This document shows, piece after piece, positions 18,650-30,482 of a stretch of 64,000 nucleotides of DNA (its first letter is position 1; every line of letters begins with the position of its first letter). Location: assembly GCF_026340675.1 (NCBI RefSeq), contig NZ_JAPEOX010000001.1, positions 2,728,001 to 2,792,000 on the forward strand, in the 5' to 3' direction. The translations under genes and the position numbers were made by a program. The notes under the pieces were generated by a model. It did no database searches and was not told where the DNA came from. It worked only from the letters and a program-made list of their open reading frames with translations. The DNA comes from Streptomyces sp. NBC_01264 (GTDB taxonomy: Bacteria > Actinomycetota > Actinomycetes > Streptomycetales > Streptomycetaceae).

Positions 18650-19861
18650 TCAGACCTCCAGTGCGGCGAGGCCGGGGAGCGTCTTGCCCTCGAGGTACTC
18701 GAGGGAGGCGCCGCCACCGGTCGAAATGTGGCCGAAAGCGTTCTCGTCGAAGCCGAGCGTGCGCACGGCGGCGGCCGAGTCGCCACCGCCGACGACGGTG
18801 AAGGCGCTGCTGTCGACGAGGGCCTGCGCGATGGCGCTGGTGCCGCCGGCGTAGTCGGGGTGCTCGAAGACGCCCACGGGGCCGTTCCAGAAGACGGTCT
18901 CGGCGTCGGCGATCTTCGAGGCGTACAGCTCGCGGGTCTTGGGACCGATGTCCAGACCCTCCTGGTCGGCGGGGATCTTGTCCGCGTCGACGGTGATGAA
19001 GTCGGCCGGGGCCTTGGTCTTCAGGTCCGGGAAGTCCTTGGAGGCGAGGATGTCGACCGGGAGGACCAGCTCGACACCGTTCTTCTCGGCGCGCTCCATG
19101 TACTCCTTGACGACGTCCACCTGGTCCTTCTGGAGCAGGGAGATGCCGACCTCGTAGCCCTTGGCGTAGAGGAAGGTGTACGCCATGCCACCGCCGATGA
19201 GGAGGCGGTCGGCCTTGCCGAGCAGCTCGTCGATGACGGCGAGCTTGTCGGAGACCTTGGCGCCGCCGAGGATGACCACGTAGGGGCGCTTGACCTCGGC
19301 GGTCAGCTTCTTCAGGACGCCGACCTCGGTGGCGATGAGGTAGCCGGCCGCGTGCGGGAGGCGCGCGGGGAGGTCGAAGACCGAGGCGTGCTTGCGGTGG
19401 ACAGCGCCGAAGCCGTCGCCGACGTAGATGTCGGCCAGCTCGGCGAGCTGGTCCGCGAAGGCGCCGCGCTCGGCGTCGTCCTTGGCGGTCTCACCGGCGT
19501 TGAAGCGCAGGTTCTCGATGACGGCGACCTGGCCGTCGGCGAGGGCCGCGACGGTCTCCTTGGCGGAGGCGCCGACGGTGTCGGTGGCGAACGCGACGTC
19601 CGTGCCGAGCAGCTCGCCGAGGCGGGCGGCGGCGGGCGCCAGCGAGCAGGCCGGGTCCGGGGCGCCCTTGGGGCGGCCCAGGTGCGAGGCCACGATCACG
19701 CGGGCGCCGGCCTCGGCGAGCTTCGCGATGGTGGGCTGCACGGCGCGGATGCGGCCGTCATCGGTGATCTCGCCGTTCGAGAGCGGCACGTTGAGGTCGG
19801 CGCGTACGAAGACACGCTTGCCGGACACGCCTTCGGCGAGAAGTTCGTCGATCGTCTTCAT
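18650..19861 (-). CDS. pgk: Phosphoglycerate kinase
   Basis: A 403-residue two-domain kinase transferring phosphate from 1,3-bisphosphoglycerate to ADP. The N-terminal substrate motifs are VFVRADLNVPLSNGEITDD and ASHLGRPKG; the C-terminal nucleotide motifs are ILGGAKVSDK, WNGPVGVFE and VVGGGDSAAAV. The length is normal. AGGAG lies ~11 nt before the ATG. It follows gap (stop to start ~140 bp) and is coupled tightly to tpiA. Confidence 0.97.
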   Translation of the reverse strand: MKTIDELLAEGVSGKRVFVRADLNVPLSNGEITDDGRIRAVQPTIAKLAEAGARVIVASHLGRPKGAPDPACSLAPAAARLGELLGTDVAFATDTVGASAKETVAALADGQVAVIENLRFNAGETAKDDAERGAFADQLAELADIYVGDGFGAVHRKHASVFDLPARLPHAAGYLIATEVGVLKKLTAEVKRPYVVILGGAKVSDKLAVIDELLGKADRLLIGGGMAYTFLYAKGYEVGISLLQKDQVDVVKEYMERAEKNGVELVLPVDILASKDFPDLKTKAPADFITVDADKIPADQEGLDIGPKTRELYASKIADAETVFWNGPVGVFEHPDYAGGTSAIAQALVDSSAFTVVGGGDSAAAVRTLGFDENAFGHISTGGGASLEYLEGKTLPGLAALEV

Positions 19862-20001
19862 GCTGTTTTCTACTCCTTTTCCCAGCCCAGGACTTTACCC
19901 GTGCGGGACGAGAGGGGTACGAGACAAGCAACAGGGCCCGTACAGCGCTTCATCGCGCTGCCCGAGCCCCGGTGCTCACATCGTGGTGCCTGCCTTGGTG
20001 C

Positions 20002-21072
<1,071 letters not shown>

Positions 21073-21214
21073 TTACGACACTACCTCTCCGTGAGCTTCG
21101 GAGTGACATCGACCATCCTGTGACACGCCCCGAAGCCCCGCACTCCAGGACGAGTACGGGACCTCGGGGACTTTGTGCCCGGTCACTCACGGTGAGCGCG
21201 ATCAGGGCCTCTGA

Positions 21215-24169
21215 TCAGTGGTTCAGCGACCACAGGGCCTTACCGACCAGTACGGCGCGATCGGCCGCGGCCGGCACGTGTTCCAGGCCGAAGCCCAGGA
21301 GCACGGTGTCACGCGTAGTGACTGCGGCGTAGGACTTGAACAGCTCGCCCGAGCGGGACCAATCGCCCGGAACATCAGGGCTTCCGGCAGGTGCGCCCTG
21401 GGCGGTCCAGACGCCGAGCGAGGACTCGAAGCCCTCGGCCGCCTGGTCTCCGCCGACGGTCGAGACGCGGGCCTCGTCCGCGAAGACCCCGCGGCCGCCC
21501 GAGCCCGGGTCGGTGATGTAGGCGAGGGAGACCTCGACGGTCTTGCCCGCGTAGGCGCTCAGGTCGAAGGAGACCTGCTTCCAGCCGTTGGAGGAACCGG
21601 TGAAGGAGTTCCACTGGCCGCTGGTGCCCGCGGGGGTGCAGCCGCCGGCGTCGAGGGTGAGGTAGCGGCGCAGGAACGGGTGGCCGTTGATGAAGAACCC
21701 GGCTCCGCACTCCTCCGGAACGGTGGTGCTGGTCAGACCGCCCAACTCGGGCAGCGTGGTCCAGTCGTCGCCCGCGGTACGGGATTCCAGGACCGCGTGG
21801 TCGTAGCCCTCCTCGGTGTTCCAGTTGAGCGCCATCTTGAGCTTCGGCTGGTCGGCCGCGGTGACCTGGGTGAGGTCGATGGTGCGGGTGAGGCGCTTCC
21901 AGTCGTCGTCGTCGTGCGTGGCCGAGGCCATCGAGGCGCCGGCGTACGGGGCGTACGGGTTCACCACTCCGGCGTACTGGCCCGCCTGCGCGCTCTTGAA
22001 CTGCGGGAACTGCGCCGCGGGCAGGGTGTCGGAGGTGACCGTGTAGGAGCCCGGGCGGTCGAGCGGGTTGCCCGTGGCGTCACCGAGGGCGCCCTTGGCC
22101 CCGGTCAGGGAGCCCGCGCCGGTGAAGCCGGTGGGGCCGGTGACCCCCGCGCGGCCGTAGGCGCCGAGGAAGTACTGGCTGAAGTCGTTGGTCACGGCGC
22201 GGCCGACCTGGGCGTTGCCGCCCGCCAGCTCGCCGGCCTCGATCAGCTTGCCGCCCTCGTTCAGGAAGTCGCGTACCGCCAGCTGGGTGTCGCCGCCCGG
22301 AGACTTCGCCCCGGTGTAGTGGACGGCGGTGCGGAAGTGGGAGAGGGCTCCGAGGTGGTGCGGGGCGCCCTGGACGGCCACGTCCCAGACCGCCGCGCTC
22401 CTGCCGTTGGCCTTCAGCGCGTCCACGTACTCCTGCGCGTGCTGCGCGGGGGCGCCCTCCTCGGCGATCACCAGCACGTCGGCGCGGGGCCGCGAGGCCA
22501 CCGTGTACGTGAAGTGCTCGCTGGAGACCTGCTTGCCGCGGTCGCGGCCGGTGAACCAGACCTCGACCTTGTCTCCGGGCTTCGCGCCCTCGACTTCGGC
22601 GCGGTACTCGTCGAACCAGTTGTTGTCGTCGCCGCCGTAGACCTCTCCGCCCTTCCAGGCCCTGAGGTCCTCGTCGTGGGTGCGGCCCCCGTTGATCCGG
22701 TAGTTGAGCTCCTTGTCCTTCAGCGCCTTGCGGGCCGTGACGGAGACCTTCTGGTCCTCGCCGCGGGCCGCGTAGGAGGTGGTGAACGGGTCCAGGGTGA
22801 AGTCCGCGGCGGTCAGGCCCAGGGAGGACTTCGGCCGGTCCGGGTGCTCGGCGCTCTCGGCCACGGAGAGCGCGAAGGGGATGTTCTTGGCGAACTCGGC
22901 CTGGATGAGCTTCTCGTCGTCCGGGAAGTTGAAGCCGGAGGCGCAGTCCTCGGGCTTCCACGCGTCGGCCGGGTCGATCGCGGAGGCCGTCTGGCAGGTG
23001 GTCATCTCCGGCGTGAACATCATGATGCCGTTGGCGTTGGCCGCCTGGCTGTCCGCTTCGCCGTTGGTGGTGTAGAGCTCCGAGGAGACCTGCGGGTAGT
23101 AGCCCGGGACGGCCGGGTTCTCGGGGGTGCCGGCGAGCGCCTTGTAGGCGATGTCGTCGGGGGTGGGGGTGGCCACCTGCCAGCCCACGCCGTAGAGGAT
23201 CAGCTCGGCGGCGGAGTGGTAGTTGACGGCGTAGTCGAAGCCGATGCGCTTCTGGAACGTGTCGAGAGCCACCGTCTCGGGCTCGGAGGCGGCCTTGGCG
23301 CCGCGGTAGGTCTCGCTCGACTCGTTGGGCGAGGAGCCCTCGTTGTCGTAGCCCCACTTGTAGGCGAAGTTGCGGTTGAGGTCGACGCCGTCGCCCGCGG
23401 TGATCTTGCCGTCGGCGTTGTTGTCGCGCAGGTTCTTGCGCCACAGCCGCTGGCCGTCGGGGGCGAAGGTGTAGTCGTAGCCGTCGGGGTTGGCGGAGAG
23501 CAGGAACCACAGCTCGGTGGAGTCCACCAGCTTGGTGATCCGCGGGTCCTTGCCGTAGTTGTCGAGGGTGTGGTGCATCAGCCGCCGGGTCATCTCGGGG
23601 GTGATCCACTCACGGGCGTGCTGGTTCGACATGAAGAGCGTGGAGGGCTTGGCGCCGTCCCTGGTCTTCTTGGCGTTCTTGGTGACCTTCAGGGCGAGGA
23701 TGTCCTTGCCCTGGACGGTCTTGCCGATGGAGACGACCTTGGCGAGGCCCGGGTTCTCCTGGGCGGTGCGCAGGATCTCCTCCTGGAGACCGCCCTTGCC
23801 GCTGTACGGGCGGAAGACCCCGTCGCCGGCCGCCAGCGTGCGCGCCGCGGCCTTGACCGCGACCTTGCGTTCGGCGAGCTTGATCCCCTGGGCCGACAGC
23901 GCCTTGGCCTGATCGCCGGTGAGGAAGAGCTCGACCTTGGCGGTCCCGGTCTCCGGGGCGCGTTCGGTGAGCTCGTGCGCGTCCTGTCCGGCCGCCAGGA
24001 CCAGCGGGACCTGCTCCTTGGTGATGTCGGCGTCGTAGACCCGTACCTCGTCGGCGGCGGCCCGGTCCGCCGGACCGGGCTGGGCCTGGGCCGCTGCGGG
24101 TAGTGCGGCCAGTGTGGTGCCGAAGACGAATGCGCTTGCGGCGAGGATCGATCTCGCGCGGTGCCTCAT
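21215..24169 (-). CDS. Secreted M14-family zinc carboxypeptidase
   Basis: A 984-residue extracellular metallopeptidase. The signal peptide occupies residues 1 to ~29 (ILAASAFVFGTTLAALPAAAQAQ). A pro-region of ~90 residues precedes the M14 domain (~120-440). Zinc ligands are His184 and Glu187 in NQHAREW and His318 in NYHS; the substrate Arg is in DLNRNF (264-268) and the catalytic Glu388 is in MFTPEMT. The ~540 C-terminal residues are beta-rich and contain a GATase-like VLVIAEEGAP segment and a late carbohydrate-binding-like region (SGQWNSFTGSSNGWKQVSFDLSAYAGKTVEVSLAYITDPG). It probably degrades peptides or envelope material; substrate unknown. Confidence 0.92.
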   Translation of the reverse strand: MRHRARSILAASAFVFGTTLAALPAAAQAQPGPADRAAADEVRVYDADITKEQVPLVLAAGQDAHELTERAPETGTAKVELFLTGDQAKALSAQGIKLAERKVAVKAAARTLAAGDGVFRPYSGKGGLQEEILRTAQENPGLAKVVSIGKTVQGKDILALKVTKNAKKTRDGAKPSTLFMSNQHAREWITPEMTRRLMHHTLDNYGKDPRITKLVDSTELWFLLSANPDGYDYTFAPDGQRLWRKNLRDNNADGKITAGDGVDLNRNFAYKWGYDNEGSSPNESSETYRGAKAASEPETVALDTFQKRIGFDYAVNYHSAAELILYGVGWQVATPTPDDIAYKALAGTPENPAVPGYYPQVSSELYTTNGEADSQAANANGIMMFTPEMTTCQTASAIDPADAWKPEDCASGFNFPDDEKLIQAEFAKNIPFALSVAESAEHPDRPKSSLGLTAADFTLDPFTTSYAARGEDQKVSVTARKALKDKELNYRINGGRTHDEDLRAWKGGEVYGGDDNNWFDEYRAEVEGAKPGDKVEVWFTGRDRGKQVSSEHFTYTVASRPRADVLVIAEEGAPAQHAQEYVDALKANGRSAAVWDVAVQGAPHHLGALSHFRTAVHYTGAKSPGGDTQLAVRDFLNEGGKLIEAGELAGGNAQVGRAVTNDFSQYFLGAYGRAGVTGPTGFTGAGSLTGAKGALGDATGNPLDRPGSYTVTSDTLPAAQFPQFKSAQAGQYAGVVNPYAPYAGASMASATHDDDDWKRLTRTIDLTQVTAADQPKLKMALNWNTEEGYDHAVLESRTAGDDWTTLPELGGLTSTTVPEECGAGFFINGHPFLRRYLTLDAGGCTPAGTSGQWNSFTGSSNGWKQVSFDLSAYAGKTVEVSLAYITDPGSGGRGVFADEARVSTVGGDQAAEGFESSLGVWTAQGAPAGSPDVPGDWSRSGELFKSYAAVTTRDTVLLGFGLEHVPAAADRAVLVGKALWSLNH

Positions 24170-24258
24170 GTGCCCCCCTGGGCGTCGTCTGCCACGAAAG
24201 CTTCGGACGACAGGCTCACGAACGGCCCATGCTCATGTCAATGGGGCATACCGGAAGA

Positions 24259-24284
24259 GGCCCGCACGAGTGATCGTGCGGGCC
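24259..24284. terminator. Hairpin between whiA and the peptidase gene
   Basis: A perfect 11-bp inverted repeat (24259-24269 and 24274-24284) with a 4-nt GTGA loop lies after the whiA stop and before the peptidase start on the minus strand. It likely terminates the uvrC-rapZ-yvcK-whiA transcript. Confidence 0.75.
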
Positions 24285-24333
24285 CCTTTCGGAGGCACGC
24301 TTCCCGCTCGGCCGTCCTGCTCGGCCGTCCCGC

Positions 24334-25335
24334 TCAGCCGGCCATGTTGTCGGCCAGCTCCTCGCTGTCGCTGAGGTCGAGGTTCGACTCGGTGCCCGGG
24401 ATCCCGAGGTCCTGGGCCCGCTTGTCGGCCATCGCCAGCAGGCGGCGGATCCGGCCCGCGACCGCGTCCTTGGTCAGCGGCGGGTCGGCGAGCGCGCCCA
24501 ACTCCTCCAGGGAGGCCTGCTTGTGCTCCATGCGCAGCCGGCCGGCGGCGGCGAGGTGCTCGGGGACCTCCTCGGCGAGGATCTCCAGGGCCCGCTGGAC
24601 GCGTGCTCCGGCGGCCACCGCGGCCCGCGCCGAGCGGCGCAGGTTGGCGTCGTCGAAGTTGGCCAGGCGGTTGGCGGTGGCGCGCACCTCGCGCCGCATC
24701 CGCCGCTCCTCCCAGGCCAGCACGGAGTCGTGGGCGCCGAGCCGGGTCAGCAGGGCGCCGATGGCGTCCCCGTCCCGTACGACGACCCGGTCCACGCCGC
24801 GGACCTCGCGGGCCTTCGCGGCGATGGAGAGCCGGCGGGCGGCGCCTACCAGGGCCAGGGCGGCCTCGGGACCGGGGCAGGTGACCTCCAGGGAGGAGGA
24901 GCGTCCCGGCTCGGTCAGCGAGCCGTGGGCCAGGAAGGCCCCGCGCCAGGCCGCCTCGGCGTCACAGGTGGCCCCGGAGACCACCTGCGGCGGGAGACCC
25001 CGGATCGGACGGCCGCGGCCGTCCACGAGGCCGGTCTGGCGGGCGAGCTGGTCGCCGCCGGCGACCACGCGGACCACGTACCGGTTGCCCCGGCGCAAGC
25101 CGCCCGGAGCCATGATCACGAGATCCGAGGAGTGCCCGAAGATCTCCAGAATGTCCTTGCGCAGGCGGCGGGCCGCGATCCCCGCGTCCAGTTCCGCCTC
25201 GATGACGATCCGGCCGCTCACCAGGTGCAACCCGCCCGCGAACCGAAGGATCGCCGAGACCTCCGCCTTCCTGCAGCAGGTGCGGGTGACAGGCAGGCGG
25301 GCGATCTCATCCTTCACCGCGGGCGTCATCGCCAT
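24334..25335 (-). CDS. whiA: Sporulation regulator WhiA
   Basis: A 333-residue DNA-binding protein with a degenerate LAGLIDADG homing-endonuclease-like N-terminal domain and a C-terminal helix-turn-helix ([31 protein letters not shown]). In Streptomyces it acts with WhiB to drive aerial-hyphal septation. Signatures include [32 protein letters not shown] and [20 protein letters not shown]. The ATG at 25335 overlaps the yvcK stop by 10 bp; the second ATG (25329) would give an ATGA overlap. Gene order rapZ-yvcK-whiA is the conserved Gram-positive arrangement. Confidence 0.96.
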   Translation of the reverse strand: MAMTPAVKDEIARLPVTRTCCRKAEVSAILRFAGGLHLVSGRIVIEAELDAGIAARRLRKDILEIFGHSSDLVIMAPGGLRRGNRYVVRVVAGGDQLARQTGLVDGRGRPIRGLPPQVVSGATCDAEAAWRGAFLAHGSLTEPGRSSSLEVTCPGPEAALALVGAARRLSIAAKAREVRGVDRVVVRDGDAIGALLTRLGAHDSVLAWEERRMRREVRATANRLANFDDANLRRSARAAVAAGARVQRALEILAEEVPEHLAAAGRLRMEHKQASLEELGALADPPLTKDAVAGRIRRLLAMADKRAQDLGIPGTESNLDLSDSEELADNMAG

Positions 25336-26396
25336 GGGCCGATCCTTCCATGCATCCGAAAAATACGGTCGTACGCGGCGGCCAGCAGCTCCGGATCGTG
25401 CTTCGGAGAGCCGTCCAGCCGGGCAACCGGCGCCAGCTCGACCGCGGCGCCGAACCGTTTTGCGGCATCGGCGAGGGACTCGCGATCGGGCACGGCGGCC
25501 TGATCGGCCAGCACCACGTCCAGGGCGAGTTTAGGGGCGTGTCGGGCCAAAACCTCCAAATGACGCTGCGGAGAGAAGCCCTCTGTTTCGCCGGGTTGTG
25601 GCGCGAGGTTCAGCGAGAGCACCCTGCGGGCCTTGGTCTCGACCAGCGCGTCGAGCAGTTCGGGCACCAGCAGGTGCGGGATCACCGAGGAGAACCAGGA
25701 CCCCGGACCGAGCACGACCCAGTCCGCGTCGAGCACCGCGGCGACCGCTTCGGGCACCGCCGGCGGGTCGCTCGGCACCACCTGTACGGAGAGCACCTCG
25801 CCGGGGGTCAGCGCCACGGTGGCCTGCCCCCGTACGGTGTCCACGTCCTCGGGGCGGGCCGGATCGTGACCCTTGACCAGGGCCTGCAGCTCCAGCGGGA
25901 CCGCCGACATCGGCAGCACCCGGCCCTGGGCGCCGAGCAGCTTGCCGACGAGGTCCAGGGCCTGGACGGGGTCGCCGAGCTGTTCCCACAGGGCGACGAT
26001 CAGCAGATTGCCGACCGCGTGCTCGTGCAGGTCGCCCTGGGACTGGAAACGGTGCTGGATGACCCGGGCCCAGGTCTGGCCCCAGTCGTCGTCGCCGCAC
26101 AGCGCGGCCAGCGCCTTGCGCAGGTCCCCGGGCGGCAGGACGCCGAGCTCCTCGCGCAGCCTGCCGCTGGAGCCGCCGTCGTCGGCGACGGTGACCACGG
26201 CGGTCAGCTCGCCCGTGATCCGGCGCAGGGCGGTCAGCGAGGCCGAGAGGCCCATGCCGCCGCCCAGCGCCACGACCTTGGGCGCGGCCACCTCGGAGAC
26301 CTCGCCCCGGCGCAGACCCGTACGGCCCGCGCCGTCCTCGCCCTTGCCGGTGGTGAGGCGGCGCAGGCGGCGGAGCCGCATGGTACGTCCGGTCAC
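25326..26396 (-). CDS. yvcK: YvcK/CofD-family UDP-sugar-binding protein (gluconeogenesis factor)
   Basis: A 356-residue CofD-fold protein. Members bind UDP-GlcNAc-type nucleotides and are linked to carbon metabolism and cell-wall synthesis. The nucleotide-binding N-terminus [14 protein letters not shown] and the segments [32 protein letters not shown] and [13 protein letters not shown] are family hallmarks. A basic Arg-rich leader of ~30 residues precedes the core. The GTG at 26396 overlaps the rapZ stop (GTGA), and the 3' end overlaps whiA by 10 bp, so all three are translationally coupled. Confidence 0.93.
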   Translation of the reverse strand: MTGRTMRLRRLRRLTTGKGEDGAGRTGLRRGEVSEVAAPKVVALGGGMGLSASLTALRRITGELTAVVTVADDGGSSGRLREELGVLPPGDLRKALAALCGDDDWGQTWARVIQHRFQSQGDLHEHAVGNLLIVALWEQLGDPVQALDLVGKLLGAQGRVLPMSAVPLELQALVKGHDPARPEDVDTVRGQATVALTPGEVLSVQVVPSDPPAVPEAVAAVLDADWVVLGPGSWFSSVIPHLLVPELLDALVETKARRVLSLNLAPQPGETEGFSPQRHLEVLARHAPKLALDVVLADQAAVPDRESLADAAKRFGAAVELAPVARLDGSPKHDPELLAAAYDRIFRMHGRIGPWR

Positions 26397-27397
26397 TCGC
26401 GCCCCATGTCCCTGTGGACGACGACGGTCTCGACTCCTTCGGAGGCGAGGCGGGCGGCGAGCTTCTCCGACATGGCGACGCTGCGGTGCTTGCCGCCGGT
26501 GCAGCCGACCGCGATGGTCACGTACCGCTTGCCCTCGCGGCGGTAGCCGGTGGCGATGAGCTGGAGCAGCTCGGTGTAGCGGTCGAGGAACTCCTTGGCG
26601 CCGGGCTGGCTGAAGACGTAGCCCGACACCTCCTCGTTCAGGCCGGTGAAGGGCCGCAGCTCCGGGACCCAGTGCGGGTTGGGGATGAAGCGGCAGTCGA
26701 CGACGAGGTCGGCGTCGACGGGCAGGCCGTACTTGTAGCCGAAGGACATGACGGTGGCCCGCAGCTCGGGCTCCTCGTCGCCCGCGAACTGGGCGTCCAT
26801 CTTGGCGCGCAGCTCGTGCACGTTCAGGCTGGAGGTGTCGATGACGAGGTCGGCGTCGCCGCGCAGCTCGCGCAGCAGGTCGCGCTCGGCGGCGATGCCG
26901 TCGACGATGCGGCCGTCGCCCTGGAGCGGGTGCGGGCGGCGCACCGACTCGAAGCGGCGGACGAGGGCGTCGTCCGAGGACTCCAGGAAGACGATCCGCC
27001 GGGTGACCCCGCGCGTCTCCAGGTCGGCGAGGGATTCGCGCAGCGCGTCGAAGAACTGGCGGCCGCGGACGTCGACGACGACGGCGATGCGCGCCACGTT
27101 GCCCTGCGAGCGGGCGCCGAGTTCCACCATGGTGGTGATCAGCGCGGGCGGGAGGTTGTCGACGACGAACCAGCCGAGGTCCTCCAGGCACTTGGCCGCC
27201 GTACTGCGGCCGGCCCCGGACATACCGGAGATGATCACCAGCTCGGGGATGGCCGCCTCGGCGGTATCTCCGGGCTCCACTGTCGTGCCCGTACTCACCT
27301 GTGCTCCGTCTCGGTCGTACTCGGATGCGATGTCTGCGGTGCCACTTCCGGAATCCTGCTCGGATCCTCGGCCCTGGCGGGTCTCGTGCTCGGTCAT
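26393..27397 (-). CDS. rapZ: RapZ/YvcJ-family P-loop nucleotide-binding protein
   Basis: A 334-residue RapZ-type NTPase. In E. coli RapZ delivers the GlmZ sRNA to RNase E; the Gram-positive homologues bind nucleotide but their role is less clear. Walker A reads GMSGAGRST (58-66), with Arg replacing the usual Lys. [14 protein letters not shown], the SFGYKYGLP segment and the C-terminal [19 protein letters not shown] are conserved. The first ~50 residues are an acidic, Thr/Ser/Gly-rich extension. Its ATG overlaps the uvrC stop (ATGA) and its stop overlaps yvcK. Confidence 0.93.
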   Translation of the reverse strand: MTEHETRQGRGSEQDSGSGTADIASEYDRDGAQVSTGTTVEPGDTAEAAIPELVIISGMSGAGRSTAAKCLEDLGWFVVDNLPPALITTMVELGARSQGNVARIAVVVDVRGRQFFDALRESLADLETRGVTRRIVFLESSDDALVRRFESVRRPHPLQGDGRIVDGIAAERDLLRELRGDADLVIDTSSLNVHELRAKMDAQFAGDEEPELRATVMSFGYKYGLPVDADLVVDCRFIPNPHWVPELRPFTGLNEEVSGYVFSQPGAKEFLDRYTELLQLIATGYRREGKRYVTIAVGCTGGKHRSVAMSEKLAARLASEGVETVVVHRDMGRE

Positions 27398-29436
27398 TGC
27401 TCGGTCCCCCGATCGGATGCTGCTCCCGCGGACGCGGGGGTCTCATCCTCAATGATCTCCCCGGTCGCCGTATTGACGGCGGGACCGGCGGGAACCGCCT
27501 GGGCGAGGGCCACGACCACGGTCTCGGCCGTCTTGCGGCCTATGCCCGGGACCTCGCAGATCTGGTCGATTGTCGCCTGTCTCAGCTTTTTCACCGAACC
27601 GAAGTGCTTGATCAGGGCCAGCCTGCGGCTCTCTCCGAGCCCGGGGACCTCGTCGAGGGGCCCGGCCTTCAGGCGCTTGCCGCGCTTGTTGCGCTGGTAC
27701 TGGATGGCGAACCGGTGGGCTTCGTCACGGACCCGCTGGAGCAGGTACAGGCCCTCGCTGCTGCGGGGCAGCACCACCGGGTCGTCCTCCCCGGGCAGCC
27801 AGACCTCCTCCAGGCGCTTGGCCAGGCCGCACACGGCGACGTCGTCGATCCCCAGCTCCTCCAGGGCCCGCTTGGCGGCGGCCACCTGGGGCTGCCCGCC
27901 GTCGACGACGACGAGCTGCGGCGGGTACGCGAAGCGCCTGGGGCGCCCGTCGTCCTCGGGCGTGTCCCGATCGACTTCGCCGCCCACGACGCCCGCGGCG
28001 GCCACGGCGTCGTCAGGGGACCACTCCCCCGTCTTCAGCTTCTCCTGGAGATAGCGGCGGAAGCGCCGGGAGACCACCTCGTGCATGGAGCGGACGTCGT
28101 CCTGCCCCTCGAAGGACTTGATCTGGAAGCGCCGGTACTCGCCCTTGCGCGCGAGTCCGTCCTCGAAGACGACCATCGAGGCCACGACGTCGTCGCCCTG
28201 CAGGTGGGAGATGTCGAAGCACTCGATGCGCAGCGGCGCGCCGTCCAGGTCCAGGGCCTCGGCGATCTCCTCCAGGGCCCGCGAGCGGGTGGTGAGGTCG
28301 GCGGCGCGCTTGGTCTTGTGCAGGGCGAGGGACTGCTGGGCGTTGCGGTGGACGGTCTCCATCAGCGCCTTCTTGTCCCCGCGCTGCGGGATGCGCAGGC
28401 TGACCTGCGAACCGCGCCGCTCGGCGAGCCACTGGCTCAGCGCCGGGGTGTCCTCGGGGAGCGCCGGGACCAGCACCTCCTTGGGGACGGCCTCGCCCTT
28501 CTCCTCCCCGTACAGCTGCTGGAGGGCGTGCTCGACGAGCCCGGCGGTGTCCACGGCCTCGACCTTGTCGGTGACCCAGCCGCGCTGGCCCCTGACCCGG
28601 CCGCCGCGGACGTGGAAGATCTGCACGGCCGCTTCGAGCTCGTCCTCGGCGACCGCGAACAGGTCGGCGTCGGTGGCGTCGGCGAGCACGACCGCGTTCT
28701 TCTCCATGGCCCGGCGCAGGGCCCCTATGTCGTCGCGCAGCCGGGCGGCCTTCTCGTACTCCATCTCCTCCGCGGCCTCGTGCATCTGCTGTTCGAGGCG
28801 GGTCAGGTAGGTGCCGGTGCGGCCGGCCATGAAGTCGCAGAAGTCCTCGGCGAGTTCGCGGTGCTCCTCGGGCGTGACCCGGCCGACGCAGGGCGCGGAG
28901 CACTTGCCGATGTAGCCGAGCAGGCAGGGGCGGCCGATCTGGGCGGACCGCTTGAACACCCCGGCGGAGCAGGTGCGGACGGGGAAGACCCGGAGCATCA
29001 GGTCGACGGTCTCGCGGATGGCCCAGGCGTGCCCGTACGGGCCGAAGTAGCGCACGCCCTTCTTCTTGGGCCCGCGCATGACCTGGACCCGCGGGTAGTC
29101 CTCGTTCATGGTGACGGCGAGGGAGGGGTAGCTCTTGTCGTCCCGGTACTTGACGTTGAACCGGGGGTCGAACTCCTTGATCCAGGAGTATTCGAGCTGG
29201 AGCGCCTCGACCTCGGTGGAGACCACGGTCCACTCCACGGAGGCGGCCGTGGTCACCATGGTGGCGGTACGCGGGTGCAGCCCGGCGAGGTCCTGGAAGT
29301 AGCTGGCCAGCCGCTGGCGCAGGCTCTTGGCCTTCCCGACGTAGATCACCCGGCGGTGCTCGTCGCGGAATTTGTAGACCCCCGGGGAGTCGGGAACCTG
29401 TCCCGGCTCGGGGCGGTAGCTGGAAGGGTCGGCCAT
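27394..29436 (-). CDS. uvrC: Excinuclease ABC subunit C
   Basis: A 680-residue dual-incision nuclease of nucleotide excision repair. The N-terminal GIY-YIG domain ([27 protein letters not shown]) makes the 3' cut. A Cys-rich segment (RTCSAGVFK...[13 protein letters not shown]) and a UvrB-binding helical pair ([19 protein letters not shown]) follow. The RNase H-like domain ([21 protein letters not shown]...VVDGGQPQV) makes the 5' cut, and a tandem helix-hairpin-helix ([30 protein letters not shown]) binds DNA. The ATG at 29436 gives the usual MADPSSYRP start. It leads the operon with rapZ, yvcK and whiA; uvrA and uvrB are elsewhere in the window. Confidence 0.96.
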   Translation of the reverse strand: MADPSSYRPEPGQVPDSPGVYKFRDEHRRVIYVGKAKSLRQRLASYFQDLAGLHPRTATMVTTAASVEWTVVSTEVEALQLEYSWIKEFDPRFNVKYRDDKSYPSLAVTMNEDYPRVQVMRGPKKKGVRYFGPYGHAWAIRETVDLMLRVFPVRTCSAGVFKRSAQIGRPCLLGYIGKCSAPCVGRVTPEEHRELAEDFCDFMAGRTGTYLTRLEQQMHEAAEEMEYEKAARLRDDIGALRRAMEKNAVVLADATDADLFAVAEDELEAAVQIFHVRGGRVRGQRGWVTDKVEAVDTAGLVEHALQQLYGEEKGEAVPKEVLVPALPEDTPALSQWLAERRGSQVSLRIPQRGDKKALMETVHRNAQQSLALHKTKRAADLTTRSRALEEIAEALDLDGAPLRIECFDISHLQGDDVVASMVVFEDGLARKGEYRRFQIKSFEGQDDVRSMHEVVSRRFRRYLQEKLKTGEWSPDDAVAAAGVVGGEVDRDTPEDDGRPRRFAYPPQLVVVDGGQPQVAAAKRALEELGIDDVAVCGLAKRLEEVWLPGEDDPVVLPRSSEGLYLLQRVRDEAHRFAIQYQRNKRGKRLKAGPLDEVPGLGESRRLALIKHFGSVKKLRQATIDQICEVPGIGRKTAETVVVALAQAVPAGPAVNTATGEIIEDETPASAGAASDRGTEQ

Positions 29437-29580
29437 GCCAACCACCCTACTGGCGCCCGCCGACAAGCGGGCCTCAGCCCCGCGGGGCCCGGCAGCACGG
29501 GGTCCTGGTCGCAGGGGACGGCCTCCCGGGATCCTGCCCGCGCGGGGCCATGGCCTCAAGGGGTCCTGCCCGCGCGGGGC

Positions 29581-29621
29581 GGGGTCCGGCCGCCCGGCTG
29601 GCGGCCGGGCGGCCGGACCCC
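29581..29621. terminator. Terminator hairpin downstream of the protease-partner gene
   Basis: A perfect 17-bp GC-rich inverted repeat (29581-29597 and 29605-29621) with a 7-nt loop lies 9 bp past the stop at 29630 and upstream of uvrC. Nearby, a 17-nt stretch of the form TCCTGCCCGCGCGGGGC is repeated twice (29530-29580). Confidence 0.75.
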
Positions 29622-29629
29622 CCGGGTGG

Positions 29630-30478
29630 CTACGCCCGCACCACCCGCTGCCGCCGGGCGCGCCGCGCGGCCACCGCGCCGGCCGCGCCCAGCGCCAGAG
29701 CCACGGCTCCGGCGGTCATCGGGAGCCCGGCGGAGGAGGGCCCGGGCGCTTGCGCCGCGGTGGCCGTGGCTTCCGTGGGGGCGAAGCCACCTGCCTTGCC
29801 GGACCTGCCGTAGGCGGATCCCGGCAGCTTGTCCCCGTAGGCCTTCACGACCCGCGTCCGGTAGGCGGCCAGGCTCGTGCCCTGCGCGCCGACGGCGGTG
29901 GCCGCGTCCTCGTCCAGGGGCAGCACCCGCTCGCCGCCTGCCACGTACCAGGCGTCGATCTGCGGTTCCCGGAACACGGTCCCGCCGGGGAGTTTCGCCG
30001 CGCCGAGCTGTGCGTAGCGGAACTCGTCGTCGCCGGTGGCGATGTTCACCACCTGCCAGCCCGCTTCGGTCCTCGCGGTCCACAGGGCGGCCTGCTGTCC
30101 GTCGGAGGAGACGGCCTTGCTGGCGAGGAACTCCAGCCGGGCCACGCTCGCGCCCGCCTTCCCGGCGACGAACTCCGGGGAGAGGTAGTGCACGGGAACG
30201 GTCCCGCCCTCGATGCGGGGCTGCGCGGCGGCGAGCGAGACCTTGCCCTCGCGGGCGAAGAAGCGGGACAGGGTGGCGAGGGTGTCGGGGGCCGCGGCCG
30301 TCCGCCCGGCGGCGGCGAGGTTCTCGGCGGTGGCGGCCTGGGGCTGCGGAACGGGCGCCGCGGACGCCTGGGTGGGGGCCAGGGCCAGTACGGCGGTCGC
30401 GGCGACGGCCGCGGCGGCGAGGCGGCCGTTCACGAGGCGGCCATTCATGAGGCGGAGGGACATGAGGCGGGTAGCCAT
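29630..30478 (-). CDS. Secreted or membrane-anchored protein of unknown function, partner of the papain-like protease
   Basis: A 282-residue protein with an N-terminal signal sequence ([20 protein letters not shown]). A mixed alpha/beta ectodomain (~45-230) follows, containing [37 protein letters not shown] and [20 protein letters not shown]. The end is a Gly/Ala-rich helix ([18 protein letters not shown]) and a basic tail [11 protein letters not shown]. The hydrophobic helix plus Arg tail resembles a sortase-type anchor, but no LPxTG or LAxTG motif precedes it. It begins 4 bp after the protease gene, so the two are coexpressed. It could be a substrate, inhibitor or chaperone of that protease. 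I do not recognise a family. Confidence 0.75.
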   Translation of the reverse strand: MATRLMSLRLMNGRLVNGRLAAAAVAATAVLALAPTQASAAPVPQPQAATAENLAAAGRTAAAPDTLATLSRFFAREGKVSLAAAQPRIEGGTVPVHYLSPEFVAGKAGASVARLEFLASKAVSSDGQQAALWTARTEAGWQVVNIATGDDEFRYAQLGAAKLPGGTVFREPQIDAWYVAGGERVLPLDEDAATAVGAQGTSLAAYRTRVVKAYGDKLPGSAYGRSGKAGGFAPTEATATAAQAPGPSSAGLPMTAGAVALALGAAGAVAARRARRQRVVRA

Positions 30479-30482
30479 GAGG

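Noticed and set aside
21218..24103. A ~960-codon open frame on the plus strand opposite the M14 peptidase
   Set aside because: High G+C makes antisense frames open by chance. It is low-complexity Gly/Ala/Val/Arg/Glu with no domain, and the minus-strand gene has clear motifs.
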